From Podocnemis expansa (lineage: Eukaryota; Chordata; Testudines; Podocnemididae): 64,000 nt of DNA. Under the pieces are notes generated by a model. The model was not told the DNA's origin and searched no databases. It saw nothing but the letters and a program-made list of their open reading frames with translations. Shown here in pieces: positions 9,433 through 20,918 of the stretch. Every line of letters begins with the position of its first letter. Within the stretch, counting starts at the first letter, position 1. A program made the position numbers and the translations under genes. The stretch spans positions 12,412,142-12,476,141 of the forward strand of contig ML681997.1 of assembly GCA_007922195.1 (NCBI GenBank), read 5' to 3'.

Positions 9433-12028
9433 TTTAACGCAAAGCAGGTTTTGTACTACTGTTCAGACCCAGTGACTCAAATCGAGTTATGTTTATCTTT
9501 AAAAATGCGTTGTAAACATTGAACTACTATTCAAAATGGCATAAGTTCCCTTTTATTCATCGATTTGTATTTCTGTCTTCAGTGTACATCAATTTAAAAA
9601 TGAATCACAGAAACACAGCAGTAAAAATTCCTGGGCACCAAGCAAAGATGTAGAGAAAACATTTTAATGGTTTTGAAGAGAGGGAAGATCCAGTGCTAGC
9701 TTTAAGCTTGTGAGGGTTTGCTAAGAAATAACTTAAAAATAAGGAAATGTCAAATAGAAACCAGATAAACCTGGCTTCAGTTGTTCTCCTGGTAGGTTGG
9801 TATTGGGCAGAAATCACAGCGAGCAGCTACTATAAGGTGATATGGAATACCTCCCTATCTATAAAGAGCAGTGCATTCATGTAGCCGGCATCAGATAACC
9901 TGGGATGAAATTCATCCTTAGGCTTATGGCCAGCACAAGCCCTGTGCGCTGCTTGCTTAAATGGCACCTAATTAGTGCACAGACCTTCTGCAGAGTTCTT
10001 TCTCTCTCTGTTTATACACTACTCAGCAGAACCTCAAAAAACACTACTGTCTTGAGTGCGACTTCTCCCTCCCCGTTCCCTTCCCTTTGGTTCTTTTAAG
10101 TCCAGAAAACTGCTGCTTCTCCCTCTCAAATGCACTAAACTGAACCAGGTAAGAGCAACAAATGAAATGAACAAAGCTTTGAGTTTAGCATTCCCCCCAC
10201 TTTGGCAAGAATTGAAAGGAGGCCATAGCCAGCAGTTAGTGACTTGTCAGTTCCAAGTCAGAAACATCAGACTGCTCTTTTCTTTCTTTCTTTTGCCATG
10301 GCATTCAGGTTTTCAAGCTGCTATTTCGTGAAGTTGTAGTCTCTCATCTTGAGCCAACACCACACACAAAGCATTGACTGATACTCCAGGAGCATCTAAA
10401 ACAGCAGTAGCCTCCTGTGCCAGGCAAATGTTTGTTTACCTTTCAGCATGTCGATCATCCCTTAGTCTCACTCTCCCTATGCTAACCCCGCTTACTCTCA
10501 AAATAGAGCTACAGGAATAAAATCAGGGATGTACTGTCTACTTCTGTGGTCAATAATCTCTTCTCTTATTGCCCATTGGGTCATGGAGATGAAAAATTAA
10601 TTTAAAATCAATTTTAACACAATATACCTTGGTTCTGGCTGCTCAGCTGGCTTCTATCCTTGAAGGCCTGTGAAATAGCCGGGCAGCTTGCTGTATGCTC
10701 TTTCCTCGCTTTCCACTGAAAGCCTGATTAACAAAACACTGTGACTTTAAAAGCAAGGGGTTTATGCGTCAGAACCTATATCTGGGACAGACATTGGTTC
10801 CAAATCAAATATAAGAAGTAAAGAAAATGAAGCCACAGATTTATAATGCCTCAGTTTGTCACTGCTCAGTTTGTAACAGTTTGTCACAGTTTGTCACTGG
10901 ATGCCCCATTGGAGCAAACTGGCATGGCTCCATTAAAGTCAATGGACTATGCCAGTTTGTGCCATCTGTGGATCTGGGCTTATATTCACTTCTCATGAGA
11001 TAATAGAAATAGCAGAGTGTGCATTTGGGACAGGTTGCTCCCAGAATCTGGTCTGGTATGCCGCTGTGACCCTTCAAGCTCCACTCGTGTACTGTGATTC
11101 ACCCCACCTAGCTGGATGCAGCCCCTGCATCAGCCCACACCAGACTCCTGCGAGTAATCGGTCACAGGCAGTGGATGTGTGCCCTCAGGCCTCACAGGCG
11201 ATGGTCTTCAAGAAAGCAGCCCCAACCCCAGATACCACCCCAGGAACTCCCATCCTACAGAGATTGGGAGTCACCCCCAATAACCATAGATTCTCATACT
11301 TCCATTTACCATTGAACTGGATCATGCACAGCCTCCCACACTCATACCCTCTAAAGTCCACGCACGTTTAGAAAAAATTACTAGTTTATTGATTAGATTA
11401 TGATTTTGAGTGAGTATATAGCAAATCAATGCACAACAATTTACTAAAGCAGTCAGAAGTAGCCACAAGGCAAGTGAAAGGTATAAGACGCATGTCAAAT
11501 TTAATAACACTAGTCCAAGACTACTCTTTAGACTATTCTGCTTATTCTTACCCCTAAAACTGGCTCCTGGTGATATTCAGCCAGCTCATGTGGCCTCCTG
11601 GTCATGTGGGTAGGCCTCAAAATCTTTTGTTGTTTCCAAGATGATGTTTTAATGGCTAAAAGCCAGCAGGTTCTCCTCCATTCAAAGTTTCTGTGCTTGT
11701 TTTCAGTCTCCTCTCAGCCCCCCTTCCCCTTCCTAGGCAGAGGTAATCTTTTTGTTCCGTCTGAGCCTGGGAATCTCAATTTACATTGTCTCTGATCTCT
11801 CCTTCAGGTACTTCCTTGCAGCTTTGACTGTTTACATGCTGCTGGTGGAAAGTTCTGGCTGTCCCCCTCCACCCAAAACCATGTAACCTGCGTCATATGT
11901 GCGCACGTACATGAGGCTGCAGGGAACATGATACCATAGTCCTATGGCAGATCATACAAAAGGGAACCTTGCATGACATTATTGGCATCATACCACACAA
12001 TTGCATGACAACAGTGAACAGAAAAATT
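9433..12028. other. Long stretch with little recognisable content
   Basis: At 10851-10898 there is a short tandem of a cagtttgtcac-like unit (about four copies). The segment 11095-11600 has a C-rich part followed by an AT-rich part with a 140-residue frame (10949-11371). It may be an unidentified interspersed repeat, but no termini or TSD were found. Nothing else is supportable. Confidence 0.35.
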
Positions 12029-12036
12029 ATATAGAT

Positions 12037-12237
12037 TAGTGTTTCCCAACCAGTGTGCCCTGGCACACGTGTGCCATCAGGCCTGAGCAGGTATGCCATG
12101 GAGTTTTTTGCAAAACCTTCTCAGAGTTCTGGATTGGCTTATGAATATTCATGAGTTCATCTGGAGACTATGTGGTGCCTCAAAATAATTAAAGGTGTCA
12201 AGGTGTGCCATGGCAGAGGAAAGGCTGGGGACCACTG
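12037..12237. mobile_element. Short non-autonomous hAT (201 bp)
   Basis: The left end TAGTGTTTCCCAACC and the complement of the right end, CAGTGGTCCCCAGCC, form hAT-type termini. The body has the complementary blocks tgtgccctggcacacgtgtg and gtgtgccatggcagag. The flanking octamers atatagat (12029-12036) and acataggt (12238-12245) match at 6 of 8. Confidence 0.75.
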
Positions 12238-12245
12238 ACATAGGT

Positions 12246-13501
12246 CATAACCTACGGGTGCATGGATGTTCTTCCTGTGACAGCACTCTGCCATTTTTTA
12301 CTATCATTGATGTGTTGCACTGCACTTTGGCACTCTCTGTGAGTAACAAGATGGGACTAAATTATGTTTAATGGTAATAGTGTAAATTCTTCGGCATGGC
12401 TTTTATTGTGATCACTATTTCAATTAGGTTACTAACAGCTGGAGGGACTGCAGCTCATACAGAGTTTAGAGACTGATAAAGGTGAAGAAAGGAGCATTGT
12501 CCATTGTGGATTGATGTTTTACAGAGCTGTAATACAAGATGTTTTCCTTCTGAGGCTGAAGTGTTGGATCTGTCTCATAGGGATTTATTTTGCTAGTACC
12601 CATGGGAACCAGATGGGCTGAATGCCTGGAGAAATACAGAAAGAGAGCTAGTGAGTTTGTTAATGGTGATTTAAGGTGAATGCTGACCAGTGATTCACAT
12701 TTGCGTGAATAATAAAACAACAAAAAAAACCCACAGACAGGGATCCATTGCTACTCTGTTTCTCTGTTGCATCTTTATAAAAAAAGCTGCAGTATATAAC
12801 CTAAGGCTGGGAATTTTCCCACAGAGATTGACTTATTTCATTGCGAGGAGAGAGCGGTACCCTGGAGAAGCAAAGATGTACAGCACATTCTTGTAAATGT
12901 TAGAAATTCTGCACTGGGAACATCCATGTCAGCAAACTGACGAGAGACAAAACTCCATCTCTGAAATATACATGAGAAATGCTATCTTGGGGGGCCAAGA
13001 AAGGTAGGTGAATGACAGGCTGGTAAAGATTTGGAGCTGGCCTTGAGGGCATTTGCTGATGGAGGCTGATCTACATTATAATAGTTAAAATTCAGTGGAG
13101 AGGGGGAGAATTGGTGTGACTGGCTTCAGGTCAGATTTAGCCTACAACACTGCTCCTGGCTTGGACCAAAATATGAGCGACTTTTCCCCGTTTTCTTCCT
13201 CTGCTGAAATTCAGTTGAGAGACTCTGCCCTTCCTTACACAGAGTGATGAGTTGCTCCTGCTAAGCCATCAATCATGCTTTAACAAATAAATGTCTATAT
13301 AGCTTGCATGCTCAATGATGTATGAACACCAAAGAAATATTGTTTATTGGACTTCATGGTAAACCAGAAGAAATTATATATTTGTTTTCCTTGACTACTG
13401 TGAATATAAGTTCCATGATTTAAAACTTTTACTCTGGAGGATTTTGTGCCTTCTTAAATGCTTGGAGTTATTTTTCAGTGATACGGTCTCTACACCTTAA
13501 C
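12246..13501. other. No recognisable feature
   Basis: Unique-looking sequence. I found no gene or repeat. Confidence 0.5.
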
Positions 13502-13513
13502 TTCACCATAACA

Positions 13514-13577
13514 AACAAGGAGTCTGGTAGTACTTGTTTTGCTGAACTAAACTAACACAGCTACCTCTTTGGAACTT
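13514..13577. mobile_element. Miniature head-to-head PLE dimer (64 bp) with 12-bp TSD
   Basis: Only about 24 bp of the left arm (aacaaggagtctggtagtac) and about 40 bp of the right arm remain, the latter being tgttttgctgaactaaac followed by taacacagctacctctttgg. The arms are the two outward-facing ends of the same repeat. The 12-mer ttcaccataaca flanks the insert at 13502-13513 and 13578-13589 without mismatch. This shows that an extremely short inverted dimer can integrate as one unit. Confidence 0.85.
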
Positions 13578-13589
13578 TTCACCATAACA

Positions 13590-14054
13590 GTATTCTTTAA
13601 AGAAATAACACTGGTGAGTAGACTCTGATGGTTTCTTAACAGATGGTGTAAAGAGTGAATGCAGGAAATAAAATGCTAAAGGTATTATTGAGGATCCCAA
13701 GCTTGGTCTGAGGAAAGTGTTTGTTCTGAAACAGAACCAGAGGAAAACTCCTTAAGTTGTACTCATATTGCTGGTGAATTTGCAGACTGGAATGAGAATC
13801 TCTCTGATACTTGTATGGAGAGATTGGTGACTTTAAAATGAAAGTTCTCCCAGGAGAGATTCTGTTGATATCAGGACTTCTTTTGCCTCTAAACCAGAGA
13901 TGATAAGGTGTTTGTAACGGGACTTAACAAGTTCGCCTAATGTGTAGAGTGCAAGTGACTAAGATTAAAAATACCTATGACATCGTTCAACCCAAGGCCC
14001 TGCCCCCTGAAGCATAAAGAAATAAAACAGCTCTGTCCTGGATTTGACTGCCAC
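13590..14054. other. No recognisable feature
   Basis: Unique-looking sequence between a PLE dimer and a Harbinger MITE. Confidence 0.5.
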
Positions 14055-14057
14055 ATA

Positions 14058-14460
14058 GACTGTGTTCACACAGCACTCTTATTTTGAAACAACAGAGGTT
14101 GTTTTGAAATAAGAAATGCCCTGTTCACATGACGCACGGTTGTTTCAAAACAATGGGACCCGTTGTTTCGAAACAACGGCGTTGTTTCAAAACAACTTAA
14201 ACCCCATGTGGGGACGAAACAATGTTGTTTCGGAATGATTGTTTCGAAACAATGCTGTCTGAACATGTTGTTTCGAAACAACAGTGACTTGTTTCGAAAT
14301 AACTGTTGCCTGAAACTGCTATTTCACTTTGAGCTTTTTCCTTAATTCGAATTAACAAACTGTTAATTTGAATTAAGTTATTTCGAAATAAGGCATTATT
14401 TCGATACAAGTTGTTTCGACACAACTTGTATCGAAATAATGCCTGTGTGTGAACACAGCC
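14058..14460. mobile_element. Harbinger MITE, GTTTCGAAAC motif type (403 bp)
   Basis: The ends are GACTGTGTTCACAC and the complement GGCTGTGTTCACACAC, flanked on both sides by ATA (14055-14057, 14461-14463). This is a perfect 3-bp TSD. The body is packed with direct and inverted copies of GTTTCGAAAC and CpG-decayed forms (GTTTTGAAAT, GTTTCAAAAC). Near the right side lie copies of AATTCGAATTAA. There is no coding content. Confidence 0.88.
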
Positions 14461-14608
14461 ATATTGTCAGCTCACTATTATAGCAGAACTGACTCTATCC
14501 CATTCGTTTTCTCGTTCTTTCTTTCTGTCCTAGCTCACTCCACTATATCCTCTCTCTTTCCCCCAGCAATTGAGCACAGCATGTCTTTTCCTGCATTATT
14601 TTCTATTT

Positions 14609-14681
14609 CCAAAGGGATAGCTGTGTTAGTCTAGTCCAGCAAAAACCAAACCAAACCAAACCAAACCAAACCAAAAAACAG

Positions 14682-14716
<35 letters not shown>

Positions 14717-15330
14717 AAAACCAGCAAAACAAGGAGTTGTGTGGCACTTAAAGACTAACAGATTTATTTTTTGCATGAGCTTTTGTGGAAGAAAATCCCA
14801 CTTCCTCAGATGCTTCAAAGATGGGTGAACTTACAGAATGGAATGAAAATAAATGCAAGGGGGTGTAAAACATAGGATCAGGTCATACAGTAACAGCAAA
14901 TCAGAGCAGTTGTTAGGTTCAAACCCTGGGAAGCCTGAAGTCAAATTACCTTTTGTTATGGGAAAAGAACCCATAGTCTTGATTCAATCCTGCTTTCACA
15001 GAATTTAATTTGCATATTAATTCGAGTTCAGCTATTTCTCTTTGAAGTCTTGATGTCCCAGTCACATCTCTGATGACAGTCATTAACAAATCATTTATCG
15101 AGTGATTAGAAAGATGGAAGTGCTCAGCAACTGTTTTTTTTTTTGTTTTGTTTTGTGATTTCTGATATCAGCTCTATGTTTATTTATCTTTTGTGCAGGC
15201 ATCGTCATGTTTGTCCAATGTATAAGATGTTGAGGCATTTCTTGCACATGATGGCATAGATCACATTAGTAGATGAGCAGGTAAACGAGCCTTTGATGGA
15301 GTAGCAGACTTGATTAGGACCAACATATAG
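14609..15330 (-). pseudogene. Penelope-like element 3' part: GIY-YIG C-terminus plus tail
   Basis: On the minus strand, about 15330 down to 14950 encodes degraded PLE sequence. A block IMCKKCLNILYIGQT (near 15250-15200) is the start of a GIY-YIG endonuclease, with an in-frame stop just after it. The later blocks AEHFHLSNHSINDLL and SRLQREIAELELICKLN, ending near GLNQDYGFFSHN, form the usual end of the ORF. The 3' UTR follows and ends, at 14830-14609, in the tail otherwise seen as a free SINE-like repeat. A (CCAAA)n then (CAA)n expansion at about 14645-14716 interrupts the linker of that tail. This copy shows that tail and PLE coding region belong together. Confidence 0.8.
14645..14716. repeat. 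Simple repeat (CCAAA)n followed by (CAA)n
   Basis: About six aaacc/ccaaa units are followed by about ten caa/aac units. They sit in the short A-rich linker of the PLE tail where other copies carry only a few bases (gcaaaacaaacaagg). Confidence 0.95.
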
Positions 15331-15700
15331 CTGATATCAGAAATCACAAAACAAAAAAAAAAAACAGTTGCTGAGCACTTCCATCTTTCTAATCACTCAA
15401 TAAATGATTTGTTAATGACCATCATCAGAGATGTGACTGGGACATCAAGACTCCAAAGAGAAATAGCTGAACTCGAATTCTGAGTTATTGAAAAAATCCA
15501 TAACCCACCAATCCCACCTCTTTGTCCAGTGACTTCCTGGGTGTTAAGAGGCCACTCTCCCTTGCATGGCCCTTACAATATATGCTAACTACTTATGCTA
15601 AACAATCTGTTCTGCTTGATGTTTACCTCTGATGCTCAGAATACCTTTCCCAGACCTGAAGGAGAGCTTGGTGCAACTTGAACAGCTTGTCTGCCTCCAG
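15331..15700 (+). pseudogene. Inverted second PLE copy forming a palindrome with 15013-15170
   Basis: Positions 15331-15478 are a near-exact reverse complement of about 15170-15013. They repeat the AEHFHLSNHSINDLL and SRLQREIAELE blocks on the + strand. After about 15480 the sequence departs from the left arm. It continues into tgacttcctgggtgttaag, tggcccttacaatatatgc and tttcccagacctgaaggaga, the 3' region of a second turtle PLE-associated tail family. The two arms are head to head with a ~160 bp centre. Confidence 0.75.
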
Positions 15701-15784
15701 CCTCATTTACTTTACAGACTTGTGTCAACATATCTATGTCACATGGGGATGTGAAAAGTCCACACCCCTGGGCAACATGGTATA

Positions 15785-16184
15785 TCGCAGGGCTTGACAA
15801 AAGCTGGGTGCCAAGTCACCATGGCACCTGGGAGTTTTAGTCTGGTACCTTGTTGCACCAGGGTACTGCAGGGGCGGGACAGCCCTTGGCACCCTCTGTC
15901 CAGAAAAACTGATGGTGCCTTCAACAGCATGTGACCTTTTTTCAGCAGTGGCAGGGCTTCTTTGCCCTTGACTACCATTACAAGTGTTCACGGCAGCAGG
16001 ACTTCTGAGCTCTGGACTGCTGTCATTGCCATTGTCCGCAGTGGTGGCAGTATTTTTGGTGGTAGCAGGAGATAGAAACTTTTCTTTGTGCACTGCCAAT
16101 AAGTGGTGGTGGTGGCATTTCGGCAGCAGAGGGGCCCTTTAAAGTGCCACACACCTAGGCACCCCAGTTTTGGGGCTAGTGCCT
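15785..16184. mobile_element. Possible hAT-like repeat (left terminus only)
   Basis: The sequence starts CAGGGCTTGACAAAAGC and contains repeated gcacc/ggtgcc words near both sides (gccaagtcaccatggcacc; acacacctaggcaccccag). The right side adjoins the MITE at 16186, so a right terminus and TSD could not be identified. Confidence 0.4.
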
Positions 16185-16185
16185 A

Positions 16186-16702
16186 GTATGTCTACACTTA
16201 GAATTTAATTCAAATGAATAAAGATTAATTTGAATTAAATTAATGCATGGCTACATTGGCTTTCAATAATTCAAATTAAGGAATTCCTTAGTTTGAAATT
16301 ACTGAAAGCTTACTTTGAAGTTATAAAGCCTCACTTAACTTCAAAGTAAGGGTTAATTCAGACTTATTAGTTTGAATTAACCCAATGTAGCCGTGTTAAT
16401 TCGAACTAACCATTAGTTTGAATTAATGCTTTTTGATCTTCTTCCTCCCAGAGTGCCTTCCTCTTTCTAGATATTGGGTGAGGGCATGAGCCTTCTTGGG
16501 GGCTGACTTGCCACACCTCCCATAGTGCCCCTCTCCTGCTTTGAACATGGAAGTCCTGTCAATGGACATGTTAGTTCAAATTGGTTTTCCTCGTGGGACC
16601 ATGTGAGTCTGAATTAACTTAATTCGAACTAATCATTATTAGTTTGAATTAATTAGTTTGTATTAAGTTAATTCGAACTATCCTTCTAAGTATAAACATA
16701 GC
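16186..16702. mobile_element. Harbinger MITE, AATTCGAATT/GTTCGAAC motif type (517 bp)
   Basis: The left end GTATGTCTACACTTAGAA and the complement of the right end, GCTATGTTTATACTTAGAA, are matching termini. The body carries repeated AATTCGAATT and AATTCGAACTAA motifs and TpG/CpA-decayed variants (agtttgaatt). The flanking trinucleotides cta and gta are only partly alike. The central part (16440-16590) is unrelated filler with no frame. Confidence 0.8.
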
Positions 16703-16936
16703 GTAGGTGTGCTGCAGATTTGTAGAGGCCTGGTATAATGCCTGAACCCCCTCTGTGGACAGCAGTTGTTCAGTAGCAGAGCTTCCCCCACCCACATAGT
16801 TACCCCAGTTCAGGAAGATGGTTTATCTACGCCAATGGGGGTGTTCACACCCATTGGCAAGAGCATCTTCATTAAAATGCCACAACAGCACAATTGCACC
16901 ATGAGGCTGTGCAATACAACATTTTAAGCGAAGACA

Positions 16937-17000
16937 TGCCCTCATCAACAGAAGCTGGTCCAATAAAGATATTACCTCACCCGCCTTGTCTCTCTATAGC
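16937..17000 (+). repeat. Fragment of second PLE-associated tail
   Basis: The text atcaacagaagctggtccaa, taaagatattacctcaccc and gccttgtctctct is the distal end of the widespread turtle tail whose upstream part is seen at 15500-15700 and, antisense, at 45606. Confidence 0.7.
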
Positions 17001-18354
17001 TCCATTGACTCTCAGAAAGCTATACTCATTTAAACTAGCTGAGGTTCTGGCCTGAGGTTTTAAAATCTAGTTGAGTTCCCTGCCTATTGTTACAATCAGG
17101 AGTCTCAAACTTTTTCAGCACTTGGCCCAAATTTTAGTAGATAGACCGTCTTGTGGACATCTCCATCTTGTTCAAGACTATGTGGACTGCCTCCTCTCCT
17201 GTGCATAGGCATGTAACATTCTTGTGGCAACTAGACCACTTCCTTACAGGGACAAGTAATACTAGGAGAGAATTTAATGTATTTCGAGTTGTCCTTTGGG
17301 GTTTAGTCTATGGAAACAAGATGAAGGAGACAACACCATATGACTCACCCACAAGTAGACCACCACTAGCTATAGACCACAGTGTGAGACCCACAGTTAC
17401 AGATGATCAGTCTTGTAGAGGAGTAAAATGAAGTTTTTGAGTTAGTGGCAAAGCAGATTTCTACTTGGACTGGAAGGGTCTGTGATTTCAAATGTTTTAT
17501 ATCTATGACACTAAGGGGATGCCAGGGCAAAAGTCTGATAAGTCACTTTCTTTAGACACTGGTGGAAGTTCCTTTGACTTCCATATTATGCATGGAAATT
17601 CTGATTCACAAGGAAACTCCTTTGACTCCTGTGATTCAGACAGTTCAGGACTGGCATGCTCTCAAAGTTTCACAAGCTCCTATAACTGGAACGTCAGAGC
17701 CCAGGTGAATAGCAGTTCCAAATGATCACATTGATGCATGTGCATCATTAGACTAGTGGGTAGTGATGGCACTCAGTACACAGGATATGGCCACAGAAGT
17801 CTGGTGGCAGGGAAATTAAGTAGGATAAGGCCAGGGAAAGGAACCCACCTTTTAGTACCAGTATGATCAGAGTAGGGCTCAGGTGAATCTGCAGAGATCA
17901 GATTCTTGTTTGACATTTTCTTCTCATTGGGTTCCTACTTGTTTTGCTCTGTAGAGTCTAGTTGTTTGCTTGGAGCTTCAATAGGTCCAACTGGCTGGGA
18001 ATAGGAGAGTTATGAGAACTTGTACATCACTGGTATGAAGAGAACAGTGAGCAGACTACTGCACTCATGTAATCTGGAAGCAAAGACTAATGCGGCAGTG
18101 ACAAGCTAGAAGTGGAGGACAGATTGACAAGATGTTTGGCTGCTTTAGCATCAATCTAAATATTAAAAAGCTCCAGGAGCAAATGGAGCAAAAGTTTGAT
18201 CCTGGGGTCAAGTGTTGAAAGGCAGCAGTCATAGTGCCCTGGAGAGTTTATACTTTTGGGCACCACACAGGACACTTCTTAGCTTTTTAAAAAATCAGCA
18301 GCATAGGCTTTTCATGTGCAGTGAAGCCAAATGATAGTGACAATGTCTCTCTTT
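17001..18354. other. No recognisable feature
   Basis: Possible old repeat near 17098 (gagtctcaaactttttcagc). The small frame at 17492-17725 has no recognisable domain. Nothing is supportable. Confidence 0.4.
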
Positions 18355-18490
18355 GTCTCTTCCATTGTGCTAGGTGCTGTACAAACACAGAACACAACTA
18401 TGTCCCCTGCTCCAATCACCTCACAATCTAAGTGTAACACTAGCAACAACAGTAGGACATCACAAGAGCTGGATGGGCAGCACAAGGAAA
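18355..18490 (+). repeat. Old dispersed repeat with gctaggtgctgt block
   Basis: The segment carries attgtgctaggtgctgtaca, acacagaacacaac, tatgtcccctgctcc and cctcacaatctaagt in the same order as 8868 and 58670. The right limit is approximate. Confidence 0.7.
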
Positions 18491-19866
18491 CAGAGAGAAA
18501 ATACATTCATTTAAGTAATGATCACAGCTCAGATGATGCTAAAGAAGGAATACAATCTAGCTGCCTTCTCTATAGCTCTCTTGGCTCTGTAGGGTGAATA
18601 GGTGTAAAGAGCAGTAAAACATCCCCATAGTAAGAAGCTCAGACTCTGAACACAGAGGGAGAGACTTTGTAGGGAAAGGAGATGCCATTTTTCCCTGTGT
18701 TGCTTGCATTGTATAGAGTGCATAGGGCAGAATGAAACTGTGCTCTAAATATTATTCAGAATGAGACTAAGATGGAATTTTTCTTTTCATCCCTTCTTCT
18801 GCAAGGTGAGGGGGCTGCTGGTGAAGCTGGCAGGGGGCCCTCGCAGGTCCCATGGCAAGGCCAGTAGGCTGGCTGGGGAAGCAACATGTTGGGGGAAGAT
18901 CAGAGATGGCTTTAGGGGTAGGGAAAGCAGGTGGCAATAAGGGGCATGGTCCTCAATTTGGTGGACAGAAATGAAAATATAGAAATTGTTCCCATATAGC
19001 AGGGGCAGAAGCCCTGAAAACCTCAGCACTTTTCAGCCTTGACTCATCAAGGCCAACTATCATTAGAATCTGTGCTTTGTCTGAATTGCAGATTTCAACA
19101 TTATCTGCCCATCACCTTCACACTAACATGCTAAAAAAAGCAGGAGCAAGCACAATAGCAGGAACATTTCCAATAGTCTCATCTTTTAGTTCCTCAGTAT
19201 GGCCATTTATTCTGCTATATTTTAATCCCAATAGTAAAATTTTGCCTTTTCTTTTTCTCTTGCCTGTTCTTCTTTTGCCTTTTCCTTTTCCTTTGTAACA
19301 ATTTTTCCTTTGGCTTTGGTTAGCTCAGGTTACCAAGTAGGTCCATATAGGCTTCTACATATAAATACAGTGCAGCCCTCAAGCAATCATTACAGCTGTG
19401 TGTGATATCTGTGCTCTATGACTTTCTTTTGGTAAGTAATCTTTTAGCTTCTTTTGTACTTACCATTTAATATTTTTGAAGGGGCCAGAATCTTATAAAT
19501 TTGAGTACTTCAGAGAATTTCACTGAAATTTGGTGTTTTTCATTTATAGTTACAGACTAGAAACTTTCTCTTCACTTATTTTTATTTATTATAATTATTT
19601 GTATTAAACTTCTCGTGCACATCAAGCAAAGCCTATATGAAAAATCTGTAAGATTTGACTGCCAAAATTTTAAATGTGACATTTTAGTTATTTTTGAGCC
19701 ATCATTAATTTTACCACTTTTTATTTGTTAATTAATGCACATTTTTAAATGTTCATATTAACTTTGTACTTCAGCATTAGCTCATTTATATTAAGTGAAA
19801 GATGATTAACTTACAATCTTCATGATAGAAAGATCTTTAAAAATATCATATCCAGGAATAATTTAT
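18491..19866. other. No recognisable feature
   Basis: AT-rich sequence with a pyrimidine tract at about 19239-19300. No gene or nameable repeat. Confidence 0.5.
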
Positions 19867-19867
19867 G

Positions 19868-19896
19868 AATTCCAGAGGGATAGTCATGTTAATCTG
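19868..19896 (-). repeat. PLE-tail end fragment
   Basis: The text ttccagagggatagtcatgt followed by taatctgg matches the outer end of the tail repeat (tccaaaggggtagccgtgttagtctag). Only about 29 bp remain before GC-rich sequence begins. Confidence 0.6.
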
Positions 19897-20700
19897 GTGG
19901 GGGCGGGAACTTGGGCCATGGGAGGGCAGCAGTGGGGGGCCTGCAGGAGGCCCTTTAGGCGCCCCACCATGGGCCTTAGCCTAGAGCCCTCAATTGCCTA
20001 AGGCTGCCTCTGGGGAAGGGGGCAGTGTGAACAGTGCAAGCTATTGGGTGGGAGGTGGGTGTTATGGGAGGAAGAGAATGGCATGAACTGCCTGGGGGTG
20101 CTGGGGGAAGGGGGATGCTGGGTGCCATGAAATGCTGGGGTGTATCCTAGAGGGGCCAGGAACCCATTGTGCCCCAACAGCTGCAGCCTCCGTGGGTGGT
20201 GCAAGGTGCTAGGGGCAGGGGGGAGTCATAGGTGCCATGAGATGCTGGGGGGGGACCAGGAGCCACAGGTGAGGTGCTAGGGGAGGAGGAGTGACCTGTT
20301 CCCCTGCTCCTCCATGCCCCCCAGTGCAGCTCTGCCCTGCCCTGCCCTCCTGCTCCCCAGGCTCCCTCTGCCCTCCCACTCAGTAGGCTCGAACCTGCCA
20401 GCCCACATAGGCACCCCTGCCATCCCTTCCCCTTTCCTGTTTTCCCACCCCTGCCCTGCCCTGCTTCCTACATGGCCACCTTTGCCCTCTTTTGCCACCA
20501 ATGCCCTGCTCTGCTCCCCACACTCCCTTCTGCCACCCCACATAGCCACCCCTAACCTCCCTTCCCCTTTCTTGCCACCCATACCTTGCAACCCTACACT
20601 CTCCCTTGCTACTCCACATGGCCACCCCTGCCCCTTTAGTGCAAACCCTGCCCTCCCTTGCTACCCCTGCTTTTACAGACTTTTGCAGAACCAAATTGAA
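19897..20700. repeat. GC-rich minisatellite block, partly of hAT origin
   Basis: Positions 20120-20265 hold a ~100-bp period (ggtgccatgaaatgctgggg and ggtgccatgagatgctgggg). Positions 20310-20680 hold a strand-asymmetric C-rich repeat of about 66-76 bp marked by acataggcacccctgcc, acatggccacctttgccc, acatagccacccctaacc and acatggccacccctgccc. A hAT-like right terminus (gcctaaggctgcctctg) occurs near 20014. The long frames on both strands here are compositional. Confidence 0.6.
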
Positions 20701-20879
20701 TTTATAAATGGGTGTTTATTTGCATTTTTAAGCATCTGATCTTTCTTTAGCTTTTGTTGTATGCACTATGGTGCAAACCTTTCTAGTAAGATTATAACCA
20801 TAGTAAATGTGATGTTTATGAGCAATCAGTTCAGCTGAAAAAAAGTGGTTGTGGCTTGGAATTGCTTGTCTCACTGAAG

Positions 20880-20918
20880 AGTGCCATGGTACTGAAAAGG
20901 TTGGGAACCATTACTCTA
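20880..20918. mobile_element. hAT right terminus (left end not located)
   Basis: The text gaaaaggttgggaaccatta is the complement of a hAT-type TAATGGTTCCCAACC end. The left terminus probably lies before or within the minisatellite block, but I could not find it. Confidence 0.5.

Noticed and set aside
10949..11600. An LTR or retroviral remnant
   Set aside because: No LTR pair, primer-binding site, polypurine tract or pol motifs could be found; the suspicion was from composition only.
20277..20739. Pro/Leu-rich frames of 104-141 residues
   Set aside because: They read through a ~70-bp C-rich minisatellite on both strands.
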